A stretch of 12,296 nt of DNA from Desulfotomaculaceae bacterium (GCA_028704035.1 JAQVLS010000026.1:1-12296), one strand, 5' to 3'; shown: positions 1 to 7,040, counted from the first letter of the stretch. Translations and numbers: made by a program. Notes: generated by a model from the letters alone, not told the origin.

Positions 1-50
1 TTTGCCAGGCGGCGAACGTATTTTATTCGGTGATTATGTATGCTGACCAT
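1..50 (-). CDS. Probable TrmH/SpoU-family RNA 2'-O-methyltransferase, N-terminal end only (partial)
   Basis: An ATG on the minus strand (complement of 48-50) follows a good SD (GGGAG, 6 nt spacing) and opens a frame that runs off the window edge after 16 codons. The peptide begins MVSIHNHRIKYVRRLA. Basic openings of the form 'xxNxxIKxVRxL' are typical of TrmH/SpoU rRNA ribose methyltransferases, and a gene of this family often follows rplT in Firmicutes. That neighbourhood is the main argument for the product. Only the start is visible, with no SAM-binding knot, so the product is an inference; the existence of a gene start is better supported. Confidence 0.45.
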   Translation of the reverse strand, partial: MVSIHNHRIKYVRRLA

Positions 51-70
51 GTTTTTCTCCCTTTAATAAT

Positions 71-96
71 TAAAAAGCATGGTAATTTACCATGCT
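71..96 (-). terminator. Intrinsic terminator after rplT
   Basis: Perfect inverted repeat with 10-bp arms (76-85 and 87-96) around a single central base, so the real loop is a few A/T bases. On the minus strand it is followed by a run of five T. It lies after rplT and immediately before the SD of the next gene, so it either ends the infC-rpmI-rplT transcript or attenuates transcription into the methyltransferase gene. Confidence 0.75.
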
Positions 97-100
97 GCAA

Positions 101-163
101 GGGGTCATCCCTTAACTTATTAACTTTAAGGGATGTTACTATTAGAGTTAAGAATATGACCCC
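101..163 (-). other. Nested inverted repeats between rplT and the downstream terminator
   Basis: In the minus-strand RNA an outer pair (156-163 with 101-108, 8 bp, GGGGTCAT/ATGACCCC) encloses an inner pair (126-135 with 106-115, 10 bp). The two share three bases. The inner loop holds AGTTAA (120-125), which can also pair with TTAACT at 146-151, a pseudoknot-like alternative. The structure sits just upstream of the terminator at 71-96. It could be a 3'-end stabiliser or a regulatory leader for the next gene. The function is unknown. Confidence 0.5.
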
Positions 164-169
164 CGTCTT

Positions 170-523
170 TTAGAGTTTCTCCTTGGCCACCTCGACCAGT
201 CGGCCAAATGTCTGGAAATCATTTACGGCCATGTCGGCTAAAAGTTTACGGTTAATATCCACGCCCGCAAGTCTTAAGCCATTCATCAGCCTACTGTAGG
301 AAATCCCGTTCATTCTGGCTGCCGCGTTAATTCTGGTAATCCACAGCTTCCTAAAATCACGTTTTCTGACCCTGCGGTCACGGTAGGCGTAAACCAGCGA
401 CTTCATTACCTGTTGGTTGGCCACACGGTATAATTTACTTTTGGAACCCCGGTATCCTTTGGCCAGTTTAAGTATTTTTTTGTGTCTATTTCTTGAAACC
501 ACACTGCTTTTCGCCCGTGGCAT
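170..523 (-). CDS. rplT: 50S ribosomal protein L20
   Basis: Encodes 117 residues, the normal length for L20, beginning [19 protein letters not shown] and strongly basic in the N-terminal half, as expected for the long helix that threads into 23S rRNA during early assembly of the large subunit. The central and C-terminal globular part (about residues 58-117, with [18 protein letters not shown]) carries the conserved L20 signature. The ATG (complement of 521-523) follows a strong AGGAGG. It is the last gene of infC-rpmI-rplT, 30 nt after rpmI. In Firmicutes L20 represses this operon by binding the leader upstream of infC, and a matching structured leader is present at 1283-1446. Identification is secure. 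Confidence 0.98.
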   Translation of the reverse strand: MPRAKSSVVSRNRHKKILKLAKGYRGSKSKLYRVANQQVMKSLVYAYRDRRVRKRDFRKLWITRINAAARMNGISYSRLMNGLRLAGVDINRKLLADMAVNDFQTFGRLVEVAKEKL

Positions 524-553
524 GTTAATTCCTCCTTTATATGACAGGTTAAT

Positions 554-745
554 CTATGGCAACAGCCTCTTAAGGCGACGAGCATCGGGCGCGCTGGCGA
601 TAGTAGCTTTGCGCAATCCCCGTTTCCGTTTGGCGTCTTTCTTCCCGAGTATGTGGCTGTGAAAGGCGTGAGAGCCTTTAAATTCGCCGCTGGCCGTCTT
701 TTTAAAGCGCTTGGCAGCTCCGCGGTGAGTCTTAATCTTTGGCAA
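554..745 (-). CDS. rpmI: 50S ribosomal protein L35 (TTG start)
   Basis: Small basic ribosomal protein of the large subunit. The chosen start is the TTG complementary to 743-745, which gives [15 protein letters not shown], the canonical L35 N-terminus, and a 63-residue protein (family about 64-66). An upstream in-frame TTG at 755-757 would add four residues unlike the family and would abut the SD directly, so it is rejected. The SD (GGAAGGAG) overlaps the infC stop codon region (765-767) and stands 12 nt before the chosen TTG, a long spacing that suggests translational coupling to infC. The C-terminal [20 protein letters not shown] is typical of the family. Second gene of the infC operon. Confidence 0.96.
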   Translation of the reverse strand: MPKIKTHRGAAKRFKKTASGEFKGSHAFHSHILGKKDAKRKRGLRKATIASAPDARRLKRLLP

Positions 746-764
746 CTTAAAATGCAACTCCTTC

Positions 765-1280
765 CTAGATGTCCTGTTTCGGCGATAGGATCATGATCAT
801 GTTTTTACCTTCCAGCTTGGGCTGTCTTTCCACTAGAGAGATATCTTGTACGTTCTCCGCCAGCCGCTTCAGAAGCTTTTGACCAAGCTGTGTATGGACA
901 ATTTCCCGACCGCGGAAAATGATCGTAGCCTTGACCTTGTCGCCTTCTTTTAAAAATCTGGTGGCATTTTTGGCCTTTACTTCAAAATCGTGATCCTCAA
1001 TATTTGGTCGAAGCTTTACTTCCTTGACACTGATAATCTTTTGTTTCTTTTTAGCCTCTTTTTCACGCTTGCTTTGTTCATACTTGTACTTGCCAAAATC
1101 CATAATCTTGCAAACAGGCGGTTTGGCAGCCGGAGAAATTTCCACCAGATCAAGCTGTTTTTCCTCCGCAAGCCGCAGCGCGTCCCTTGAAGATAAGATA
1201 CCGAGTTGGTTTCCGTCGCTGTCGACAACTCTTACTTCCCTAACTCTGATCTCCTCGTTAATACGGAAATCTTTTGTAAT
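765..1280 (-). CDS. infC: Translation initiation factor IF-3 (ATT start)
   Basis: IF-3 binds the 30S subunit, prevents 50S joining and checks start-codon selection. The protein shows the N-terminal domain ([23 protein letters not shown]), a lysine-rich linker ([16 protein letters not shown]) and the C-terminal domain ([27 protein letters not shown]). I place the start at the ATT complementary to 1278-1280, giving 171 residues beginning (M)[19 protein letters not shown] stands about 10 nt upstream, and IF-3 genes characteristically use AUU, allowing IF-3 to limit its own synthesis. The in-frame ATG 20 codons upstream (1338-1340) would add a hydrophobic stretch that runs through the SD and the leader terminator, so I reject it. 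First gene of the operon. Confidence 0.96.
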   Translation of the reverse strand: MTKDFRINEEIRVREVRVVDSDGNQLGILSSRDALRLAEEKQLDLVEISPAAKPPVCKIMDFGKYKYEQSKREKEAKKKQKIISVKEVKLRPNIEDHDFEVKAKNATRFLKEGDKVKATIIFRGREIVHTQLGQKLLKRLAENVQDISLVERQPKLEGKNMIMILSPKQDI

Positions 1281-1282
1281 AA

Positions 1283-1446
1283 CAGGTTCACCTCCCCAAA
1301 ATATGAAAAACAAAAAACGGGCATACCACCCGCAAAACAAAGTAACTATTTTAGTCTACTTAAGTTACCCAACAAACAGCGCATTTTCAAGCGCGCCGTT
1401 AGGTGAGAAGCGGATGGCTTCTTCTTGACAGTATTTGTTATTAACC
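1283..1446 (-). promoter_or_regulatory. L20-type autoregulatory leader of infC-rpmI-rplT
   Basis: About 165 nt of untranslated leader between the promoter and infC. Visible elements, in minus-strand order, are a hairpin with 6-bp arms (1417-1422 with 1406-1411), a GCGC stem around a UUGAAAAU-like loop (1391-1394 with 1379-1382), a 6-bp hairpin (1363-1368 with 1342-1347), and a short CGGG/CCCG stem (1318-1332) followed by a long T-rich run like an attenuator. The segment between and at the first hairpin arm (1410-1417) is complementary over 8 bp, with one G·U, to 1326-1333, which includes the 5' arm of the attenuator. Position and architecture fit the known Firmicutes L20 leader; family assignment is from position and structure, not a covariance-model search. 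Confidence 0.7.
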
Positions 1447-1452
1447 GATGGA

Positions 1453-1481
1453 ATTATAGCATACTTGTTGTGGCAAGTCAA
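1453..1481 (-). promoter_or_regulatory. Sigma-A promoter for infC-rpmI-rplT
   Basis: On the minus strand TTGACT (complement of 1476-1481) and a perfect TATAAT (complement of 1453-1458) are separated by 17 nt. The promoter lies between the thrS stop and the infC leader, so the ribosomal operon can be transcribed on its own; no terminator is visible between thrS and this promoter, so read-through from thrS is also possible. Confidence 0.9.
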
Positions 1482-1516
1482 GGTATTGTGTTTGTTCTGT
1501 GATAATGTCACCCTGG

Positions 1517-3439
1517 TTAATACGCTCTGGTCCTTATTTCCTCCAGCAGTTTATTTTCAAACTCTGCCAGCGGCATGGCGCCCAGGTCGCCTTCAGACCT
1601 GTGGCGCACAGCCACCGCCCCTTGTTCCGCTTCCTTGTCACCCACAACGAGCATATATGGGATCTTCTGAGCCTGAGCCTCGCGGATCTTATAGTTTATC
1701 TTTTCGTTACGGGCGTCTACCTCCACTCTGATATCCTTTTCATCAAGGCTCTTTTCTATCTTTCGGGCGTACTCAACATGGCGGTCCGTAATAGGGATCA
1801 CGCGCGCCTGCACCGGCGCCAGCCAGGCCGGAAAAGCCCCGGCAAAGTGTTCGGTAAGTATACCAATAAATCTCTCAATGCTGCCGAATACCACCCGGTG
1901 AATCATCACCGGCCGGTGTTTCTGACCATCCTCACCCACGTAAACAAGGTCGAATTTCTCCGGCATCGTAAAATCCAGCTGGATGGTACCGCACTGCCAG
2001 GTGCGCCCGATGGAGTCTTTTAGATGGAAATCGATTTTGGGGCCGTAAAAAGCGCCGTCACCCTCGTTTACCTTGTAAGAAAGTCCTTTTGATTCCAGCG
2101 CATCTCTCAGAGCGTTGGTGGCCATCTCCCAGATCTCGTCGGAACCGATGGAGTTTTCCGGTCTGGTGGAGAGCTCCAGCTGATAGTCAAAGCCGAACAT
2201 CTTGTAGAAGTCGTCTTCCAGGTCTATTACCCCGATGATCTCGTCCTTAACCTGCGCGGGGAGCATAAAGATATGGGCGTCGTCCTGGGTAAAACAGCGT
2301 ACCCGCATCAAGCCGTGCAGAGCGCCAGACAGCTCATGCCGGTGGACCAGTCCCAGTTCCGCCAGCCTTATCGGCAGCTCCCGGTAGCTGTGCAGCCTGT
2401 TTTTATATATAATTATGCCGCCCGGGCAGTTCATCGGTTTTACCGCGTAATCGTTCTCGTCAATTTTAGTGAAGTACATGTTTTCCCGGTAATGGTCCCA
2501 GTGGCCGGACTGCTTCCACATCGCGCGGCTTAAAATAATCGGCGTGCGGATCTCCTGGTAGCCCCGTCTTTTATGCTCTTCCCGCCAGTATTTCTCCAGC
2601 TCGTTGCGCAGGATCATACCCTTGGGGTGGAAAAACGGAAAACCCGGCCCCTCGTCCTGGATGCTGTACAGGTCAAGCTCCGTCCCCAGTTTCCGGTGGT
2701 CCCTGCGCTTGGCCTCCTCGATGCGAAACAGGTGCTCATCCAACATCGATTTTTTCGGAAAGGAGGTGCCGTAAATACGTTGCAGCATCTTGTTTTTTTC
2801 ACTGCCCCGCCAGTATGCCCCCGCTACATTCATCAACTTCACACTTTTCAAGCGGCCGGTGGAGGGTAAGTGCGGGCCCATGCACAGGTCTGTAAAATCA
2901 CCCTGCCGATAAATAGAAAGCGGAACATCTTCCGGCAGGTCTTCAATTAATTCAATCTTATAGACCTGGTCTGATTTTTTGAACATATCCAGCGCTTCGG
3001 CCCTGCTAAGTTCGGATCTGGCAAACGGTAGGTCGGCCTTGATGATCGCTTCCATTTCTTTTTCAATTTTTGCCAGATCTTCCGGCACAAACGGCTCACA
3101 GGTATCAAAGTCATAATAATACCCGCCGGCTATGGCCGGACCGATGGCAAACTTGACGCCGGGAAACAGTTTTTGCACTGCCTGGGCCATGACGTGCGCC
3201 GTGCTGTGACGGTAAACCTGCTTGCCCTCTTCGTCATCAAACGTCAGAATTTCAATAGCCGCGTCCCGCTCCAGGGGAAGCCCCAGATCCGTTAAGCGGC
3301 CGTCTACTTTTGCCGCCAGCGCCTCTCTGGCCAAACGTGGGCTGATGCCTTTTGCTATATCCAGCAGAGAAGTACCGGACGGGTACTCCCTGGCGCTGCC
3401 GTCCGGCAGCGTTATTCTAATTTGACTAATCTCACTCAA
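1517..3439 (-). CDS. thrS: Threonine--tRNA ligase
   Basis: Charges tRNA-Thr in the cytoplasm. The 640-residue protein has the full domain set: an N-terminal TGS domain (about 1-63), the editing domain with HSTAH (His78, His82) and LCMGPH (Cys186, His190), the class II core with its zinc ligands (Cys338 in MNCPGG, His389 in DDAHIF, His514 in MIHR), motif 3 around GSIERFIGILTEHFAGAFP, and a C-terminal anticodon-binding domain. I start at the TTG complementary to 3437-3439 because AAAGAGGTG precedes it by 6 nt and the product then begins MSEISQIRITLPDG. The upstream in-frame TTG at 3476-3478 has no SD. Expression should be controlled by the T-box leader upstream. Confidence 0.97.
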   Translation of the reverse strand: MSEISQIRITLPDGSAREYPSGTSLLDIAKGISPRLAREALAAKVDGRLTDLGLPLERDAAIEILTFDDEEGKQVYRHSTAHVMAQAVQKLFPGVKFAIGPAIAGGYYYDFDTCEPFVPEDLAKIEKEMEAIIKADLPFARSELSRAEALDMFKKSDQVYKIELIEDLPEDVPLSIYRQGDFTDLCMGPHLPSTGRLKSVKLMNVAGAYWRGSEKNKMLQRIYGTSFPKKSMLDEHLFRIEEAKRRDHRKLGTELDLYSIQDEGPGFPFFHPKGMILRNELEKYWREEHKRRGYQEIRTPIILSRAMWKQSGHWDHYRENMYFTKIDENDYAVKPMNCPGGIIIYKNRLHSYRELPIRLAELGLVHRHELSGALHGLMRVRCFTQDDAHIFMLPAQVKDEIIGVIDLEDDFYKMFGFDYQLELSTRPENSIGSDEIWEMATNALRDALESKGLSYKVNEGDGAFYGPKIDFHLKDSIGRTWQCGTIQLDFTMPEKFDLVYVGEDGQKHRPVMIHRVVFGSIERFIGILTEHFAGAFPAWLAPVQARVIPITDRHVEYARKIEKSLDEKDIRVEVDARNEKINYKIREAQAQKIPYMLVVGDKEAEQGAVAVRHRSEGDLGAMPLAEFENKLLEEIRTRAY

Positions 3440-3540
3440 TTTAAACACCTCTTTATCAGATTTGCAAAAGCTATTCAAAAAGAATAAACCAATCTTGTTA
3501 ATCCTGTAATAATATTAATCTTTTGCCCCCCCTACAAAAA

Positions 3541-3570
3541 TCAAAAATCCCTGACTGTTATTAGTCAGGG
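3541..3570 (-). terminator. T-box regulated terminator of the thrS leader
   Basis: Inverted repeat with 8-bp arms CCCTGACT/AGTCAGGG (3563-3570 with 3549-3556) and a 6-nt loop, followed on the minus strand by two runs of five T. It lies just after the T-box motif and about 100 nt before thrS, and is mutually exclusive with the antiterminator in the usual T-box scheme. Confidence 0.9.
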
Positions 3571-3791
3571 ACGGAAATTCCGCGGTTCCACCCTGTTTAG
3601 AAAGATACCCTTTCTCACTCACGGCAGTTAACGCCTGCCCCCCGGCGCGGCTTACTTCATTTAGCGGCGCGGCTCCAAGGTGGTTTTCGGTTCCATCATT
3701 ACCTGAAGGCGCTTTCAGCCAGGGCGCCTTCTCTCTTTAGGCTGGTGAAACTTACTCGTCCTGTTCATCACCTGTTGTAATAAGTTGTCAG
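3541..3791 (-). promoter_or_regulatory. T-box leader of thrS
   Basis: The leader carries the invariant T-box sequence AGGGTGGAACCGCGG (complement of 3580-3594) directly before a terminator, so uncharged tRNA-Thr should stabilise the antiterminator. Upstream, Stem I can be traced: its base pairs AGGTG (complement of 3769-3773) with CACCT (complement of 3678-3682), and an apical helix has 8-bp arms (3724-3731 with 3705-3712). Threonine ACC codons occur on the 3' side of Stem I at complements of 3689-3691 and 3682-3684; either could be the specifier. The amino-acid specificity is consistent with the downstream gene. Confidence 0.93.
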
Positions 3792-3796
3792 GTGTA

Positions 3797-3825
3797 ATTA
3801 TATTAATATACCATGTTTTTGTCAA
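3797..3825 (-). promoter_or_regulatory. Sigma-A promoter for thrS
   Basis: Both hexamers are perfect on the minus strand: TTGACA (complement of 3820-3825) and TATAAT (complement of 3797-3802), 17 nt apart. Transcription would start near 3790, at the beginning of the T-box leader. The 60-odd bases between this promoter and ytxC hold no other gene. Confidence 0.92.
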
Positions 3826-3901
3826 CAAACGGCTCACCCCGGACAAGGAAAAAAATTTATGTCTCATGATCATATAAAGAAGGCTGGTTCAATACCTTAT
3901 T

Positions 3902-4798
3902 TTAATGGGTTGATGCGCACAGCTTACATCCCTTGCATTCTTTAACCCGGCCCGTAAACACGTTTTTTATCATATCCAGCGGCACGCACAGGCGGTTTTT
4001 ATTTTTATAATGAAGGGTAATTTCGTTCGGAGCGATTGTGATCAGAGCGCTGATTAGCAGGTCTTCATAGTTTATTTCGTTATCAGCAAGATCGATGATA
4101 TAGCCTTCCAGATAGTCATTCCTAACCGGCTGCATACTGTCGTCATAAAGTTTAAAAACACCGTCACCCTTGATCAGCACATGAACAGAATCCATTTTTG
4201 ATTCCTGAATATCAACGAAATATTTTAGAAGCTGGATAAATTCCCCGTATTCCCTTTCTATTAAAAAATCATCAACCGCCCTGTCCGCCGCTTCCTTAAG
4301 TTCACCAATATATTCCTTTAACCTGAACCTGATAAAACCCTCAATAACGATGCGGTTATTATTTCGCAGAAAATCCAGCAGCTTCTGCAGTATCCTGCTT
4401 TTGCGCCTCAGCCAATACAAAGTATCACTAGGGTTTTGTCCATCCCTGTTGATGTGCTGCAGAGCGTAATGATAGATTAAATCTTTTTCATCCTCACCAA
4501 AGTAGTAATAGTTTTCTTTAATGATATCCTTAAGCAAAATATCTTCCCAGTGATTTAAAATAATATCAGAAATGCTGTCGGCCAGGTAATTTTTAAAAAT
4601 GCTTTGTGCTTCCTCCAATGTGCTTTCGGAAGCGCCACTTTCGGAAACACGGAAAGCCAGAAAAGTAAATTGACCGGCGGGACTTTCCTCTAGATCTATT
4701 TTGAAACCGTCGTCCTTGAAAATCTTCAGTTCCCGGCCCATTTTGGCCTTGAGCAAACCAATAAGCTGAGTTGAGCCAATGGAGATAGTCTGAGCCAC
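3902..4798 (-). CDS. ytxC: YtxC-like sporulation-associated protein
   Basis: A 298-residue soluble protein of the YtxC family, annotated as a putative sporulation protein; its biochemical role is not known. It lies next to thrS, as in Bacillus subtilis, and this synteny supports the call along with the SDIILNHWEDILLKDIIK and RFRLKEYIGELKEAADRAVDDFLIEREYGEF segments (about residues 76-93 and 156-190). I start at the GTG complementary to 4796-4798, preceded by AAGGGGGG at 8 nt; an upstream TTG at 4844-4846 would read through that SD. The last residues hold a CxxCxxC cluster (Cys288, Cys291, Cys294), which may bind metal. No clear terminator follows; a weak stem plus a T7 run lies at about 3855-3875. 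Confidence 0.8.
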   Translation of the reverse strand: MAQTISIGSTQLIGLLKAKMGRELKIFKDDGFKIDLEESPAGQFTFLAFRVSESGASESTLEEAQSIFKNYLADSISDIILNHWEDILLKDIIKENYYYFGEDEKDLIYHYALQHINRDGQNPSDTLYWLRRKSRILQKLLDFLRNNNRIVIEGFIRFRLKEYIGELKEAADRAVDDFLIEREYGEFIQLLKYFVDIQESKMDSVHVLIKGDGVFKLYDDSMQPVRNDYLEGYIIDLADNEINYEDLLISALITIAPNEITLHYKNKNRLCVPLDMIKNVFTGRVKECKGCKLCASTH

Positions 4799-4892
4799 TG
4801 GACCGTCCCCCCTTAATATGATCAACTTCTTCTTCAGTATAGACAAAAATAATTGACGCTATGCCAGACAAATTATTATAAATATTATCCCT

Positions 4893-6119
4893 TTATTTAG
4901 CTGCGCTGACGCCGCCCAAATAGCCGGATGAAAAAGCAATCTGCAAATTGTATCCACCGGTCAGCGCATCAACGTCAATAATTTCTCCGGCAAAATAAAG
5001 TCCTTTGATCATTTTTGACTCAAGGGTGGACGGATTAATTTCTTTCGTATCTATTCCCCCGCTGGTAATGATTGCCTCATTTATGGGACGGAACCCGTCA
5101 ACAATTACAGTAAGGCTTTTAATTGTCCGGGTCAACTGGTCTATATCCTTCCTGCCGGCCTGGTCAACTTGTTTTTGCTGGTTCAATCCAGCTTTTTCAA
5201 AGATTGACGGGATCATTTTTTGCGGCAGCAAATCACCAAAGACATTTTTAAGGTATTTGCCTTTGTTTTGCTCCAAACAGACATACAAGCGCTCTGTCAA
5301 CTGTTCTGTGGAAAAATGAGGGAGCAGGTCTATTTTTATCTCTAACGGAAATGTGGCATTTCTGCTCAGATAACTGCTGATATTTATGATCACGGGTCCG
5401 GATAAACCAAAATGCGTGAACAGCAGATCTCCCTGCTGCCTTGCCTGGCGGCTGCCGACCGCAGCCCGCACCTTAACATTTTCCAGTGTTACGCCCTGTA
5501 AATCCTTAACCCAGTTTTCCCCTGTCAATAAAGGGGCCAGCGCGGGCTGCGGTTCTATAATGCTGTGTCCGAGCATTTTTGCCATTCTATATCCGTCGCC
5601 GGTGGATCCGGTCTGACGGTAGGACAGCCCGCCAGTCGCCAGCAAAACCCGGCTGCATTTTATACTGTCGCCCCTTTTTAAAATAACGCCGCTTACTCGG
5701 ACGCCTTCAACCATAACATCCTTAACTGCTGCATTCAGTCTGATTTCTACATTGTTTTCCCGCAGGTGCCGCCGGAGCGCATCCACCACGTCGGTAGAAC
5801 GGTCGCTGGCGGGAAAAACACGGTTGCTTTTTTCCACTTTCATACTTACACCCAATGACCGCATCAGATTTATCAAGCGCACATTATCAAAAGTGGCAAA
5901 AGAGCTATACATGAATTTACCGTTATTGATGATGTTCTTTTGAAAATCATCAATAGGGCCGCTGTTGGTGATATTACACCGGTCATTGCCGGTGATGCGC
6001 AGTTTTTTGCCCAGCACAGCATTTTTTTCTAAAAGCAAGACTTTTTTACCGTTCTCACCTGCCGTGGCCGCGCCCATCATGCCGGCCGGGCCGCCGCCAA
6101 TAACAATTAAATCATACAT
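4893..6119 (-). CDS. HI0933/BaiN-family FAD-dependent oxidoreductase (YtfP/YhiN-like)
   Basis: A 408-residue cytoplasmic flavoprotein. The N-terminus has the dinucleotide-binding GGGPAG motif (residues 8-13) in a Rossmann beta-alpha-beta, followed by the family hallmark GKKLRITGNDRCNITNSG (about 37-54). A second FAD contact region is near the C-terminus (GEIIDVDALTGGYNLQIAFSSG). Members are called 'aminoacetone oxidase family' or NAD(P)/FAD-dependent oxidoreductase. BaiN has been linked to bile-acid reduction, but the substrate of most members is unknown and none can be read here. The ATG is preceded by GGGG at 7 nt, a modest SD. ytxC begins 95 nt downstream on the same strand, so co-transcription is possible. 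Confidence 0.93.
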   Translation of the reverse strand: MYDLIVIGGGPAGMMGAATAGENGKKVLLLEKNAVLGKKLRITGNDRCNITNSGPIDDFQKNIINNGKFMYSSFATFDNVRLINLMRSLGVSMKVEKSNRVFPASDRSTDVVDALRRHLRENNVEIRLNAAVKDVMVEGVRVSGVILKRGDSIKCSRVLLATGGLSYRQTGSTGDGYRMAKMLGHSIIEPQPALAPLLTGENWVKDLQGVTLENVKVRAAVGSRQARQQGDLLFTHFGLSGPVIINISSYLSRNATFPLEIKIDLLPHFSTEQLTERLYVCLEQNKGKYLKNVFGDLLPQKMIPSIFEKAGLNQQKQVDQAGRKDIDQLTRTIKSLTVIVDGFRPINEAIITSGGIDTKEINPSTLESKMIKGLYFAGEIIDVDALTGGYNLQIAFSSGYLGGVSAAK

Positions 6120-6207
6120 TTTCTTACCCCATAAAATAATTAAATACGTAAATAAATAAATTTTAAATGAATTTGACCAAGCTTTTATCAGAATATTTAA
6201 ACTTTTA

Positions 6208-6216
6208 TGATATAAT
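6208..6216 (+). promoter_or_regulatory. Extended -10 promoter candidate for the GNAT-like gene
   Basis: TGATATAAT on the plus strand is a perfect -10 with a TGn extension. No good -35 stands at 16-18 nt; a TTGACC at 6173-6178 is too far. It lies about 120 nt before the GTG start. The surrounding 6120-6335 is very AT-rich, so a chance match is possible. Confidence 0.45.
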
Positions 6217-6337
6217 TTTATTAATGAGTAAATATTAAAACTGTGCTATTTCTACCAATTATAAATTAACATATGTTCCTTAGAATATCTTTCATTTTCT
6301 TTAATTTTGTAATTTAAAATTGAAGGGGGATATCACT

Positions 6338-6667
6338 GTGGAGCGCCTGGGGGTTGTAAAGGAAAACACATATTTATATGGAAAAAGAACCGCCACAATA
6401 TATAGATTTAATGACGGGATAAGGATTATCGGCTTCAAACAGGGTGACAGCTTTGATTTAAGAGTGCTGACCATAGGTTTTAATCCCAAGAGAAAGGGCC
6501 TGGGTAAATGTGCGCTAAAACTCGTCCGCCCTTTATTTAAGGTCATATCTGTCAACGAAATCAGCGAAGGCGCCCTTCCTTTCTGGACAAAAATGAAGGA
6601 ACGGGGTTTGGTAAATAATCTGGGAACTGTCAAATGGGAAAGTAATTATAATCATATAATATCCTGA
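6338..6667 (+). CDS. Small GNAT-like protein, function unknown
   Basis: A 109-residue protein, the only complete plus-strand gene here. The GTG start at 6338 follows GAAGGGGG with 8 nt spacing, better than the in-frame TTG at 6320, which precedes the SD. The middle (LTIGFNPKRKGLGKCALKLV, about residues 50-69) resembles the acetyl-CoA loop of GNAT acetyltransferases, and SEGALPFWTKMKERGL (about 79-94) resembles the later 'N..A..FY.K.G' segment. The protein is shorter than a typical 140-160-residue GNAT and lacks a clear first half of the fold, so it may be a reduced phage-type acetyltransferase-like protein. It sits in an AT-rich patch beside an IS remnant and a tRNA gene, which suggests acquisition. 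No partner gene is visible. Confidence 0.6.
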   Translation: MERLGVVKENTYLYGKRTATIYRFNDGIRIIGFKQGDSFDLRVLTIGFNPKRKGLGKCALKLVRPLFKVISVNEISEGALPFWTKMKERGLVNNLGTVKWESNYNHIIS

Positions 6668-6795
6668 TCGCCCGCAAAAAACCCGCCACATAAGAAGCGT
6701 TCGCTTAGGGATTAAAAAACCACGTGAATGTCCGAGCGTAGCTGCTTGGCGTAACTGGTCCTTCTTAATAATAAACCCTTCATATATCCAAGGAA
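6668..6795. other. Intergenic stretch without a recognisable gene
   Basis: Between the GNAT-like gene and the IS256 remnant. It contains a palindrome AAGCGTTCGCTT (about 6695-6706), two A6 tracts each followed by CC, and a TAAGAAG/CTTCTTA pair about 70 nt apart. No terminator with a T-run is evident for the plus-strand gene. It may be residual transposon flank. Confidence 0.4.
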
Positions 6796-7032
6796 TCAGT
6801 CATGTTGTCCTGCAGTAAGAGACGGCAATCCACTGTCTATAATGTGGAGTTGCATGGATTTACGAAAGTTTTCTGTTTTCCCGAATTTGGTTTGGATTGT
6901 TTTTTTGTTGTAGCCGTTATGGCTGTTGCCAGTGTTATTGCCTGCAATACTGTGTTTTTTGTACCCAGGATGCTCTTCAATTTCGGCTTCGAATATTTGC
7001 TGCAGGGCAGGCTTATTACTTTTATTCGTTTC
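6796..7032 (-). pseudogene. IS256-family (Mutator-type) transposase, N-terminal remnant
   Basis: One minus-strand frame reads PALQQIFEAEIEEHPGYKKH and then SIAGNNTGNSHNGYNKKTIQ followed by TKFGKTE. This is the N-terminal region of IS256-family transposases (typically L..ALEAELTEHLGYEKH...GNNSGNSRNG.S.KTL....GE.E). The similarity covers about 7020-6860; beyond it the frame diverges and stops at TGA (complement of 6796-6798). There is no start codon, the catalytic DDE domain is absent and no terminal inverted repeats were recognised. The leucine of the EHLGY motif is proline here, consistent with decay. It directly abuts the terminator of tRNA-Val. The call is from remembered family pattern, not an alignment. 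Confidence 0.75.
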
Positions 7033-7040
7033 TCGGTGAC

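Noticed and set aside
4799..4892. Sporulation-sigma (sigma-E or sigma-G) promoter before ytxC
   Set aside because: TATACT- and CATA-like pieces exist, but none has a matching partner at the right spacing.
6301..6633. Minus-strand 110-residue ORF opposite the GNAT-like gene
   Set aside because: No SD or family features. The plus-strand frame has a well-spaced SD and a GNAT-like motif.
6668..6720. Intrinsic terminator for the GNAT-like gene
   Set aside because: The AAGCGTTCGCTT palindrome is followed by A-rich, not T-rich, sequence on the plus strand. On the minus strand the T6 runs are not adjacent to the stem.
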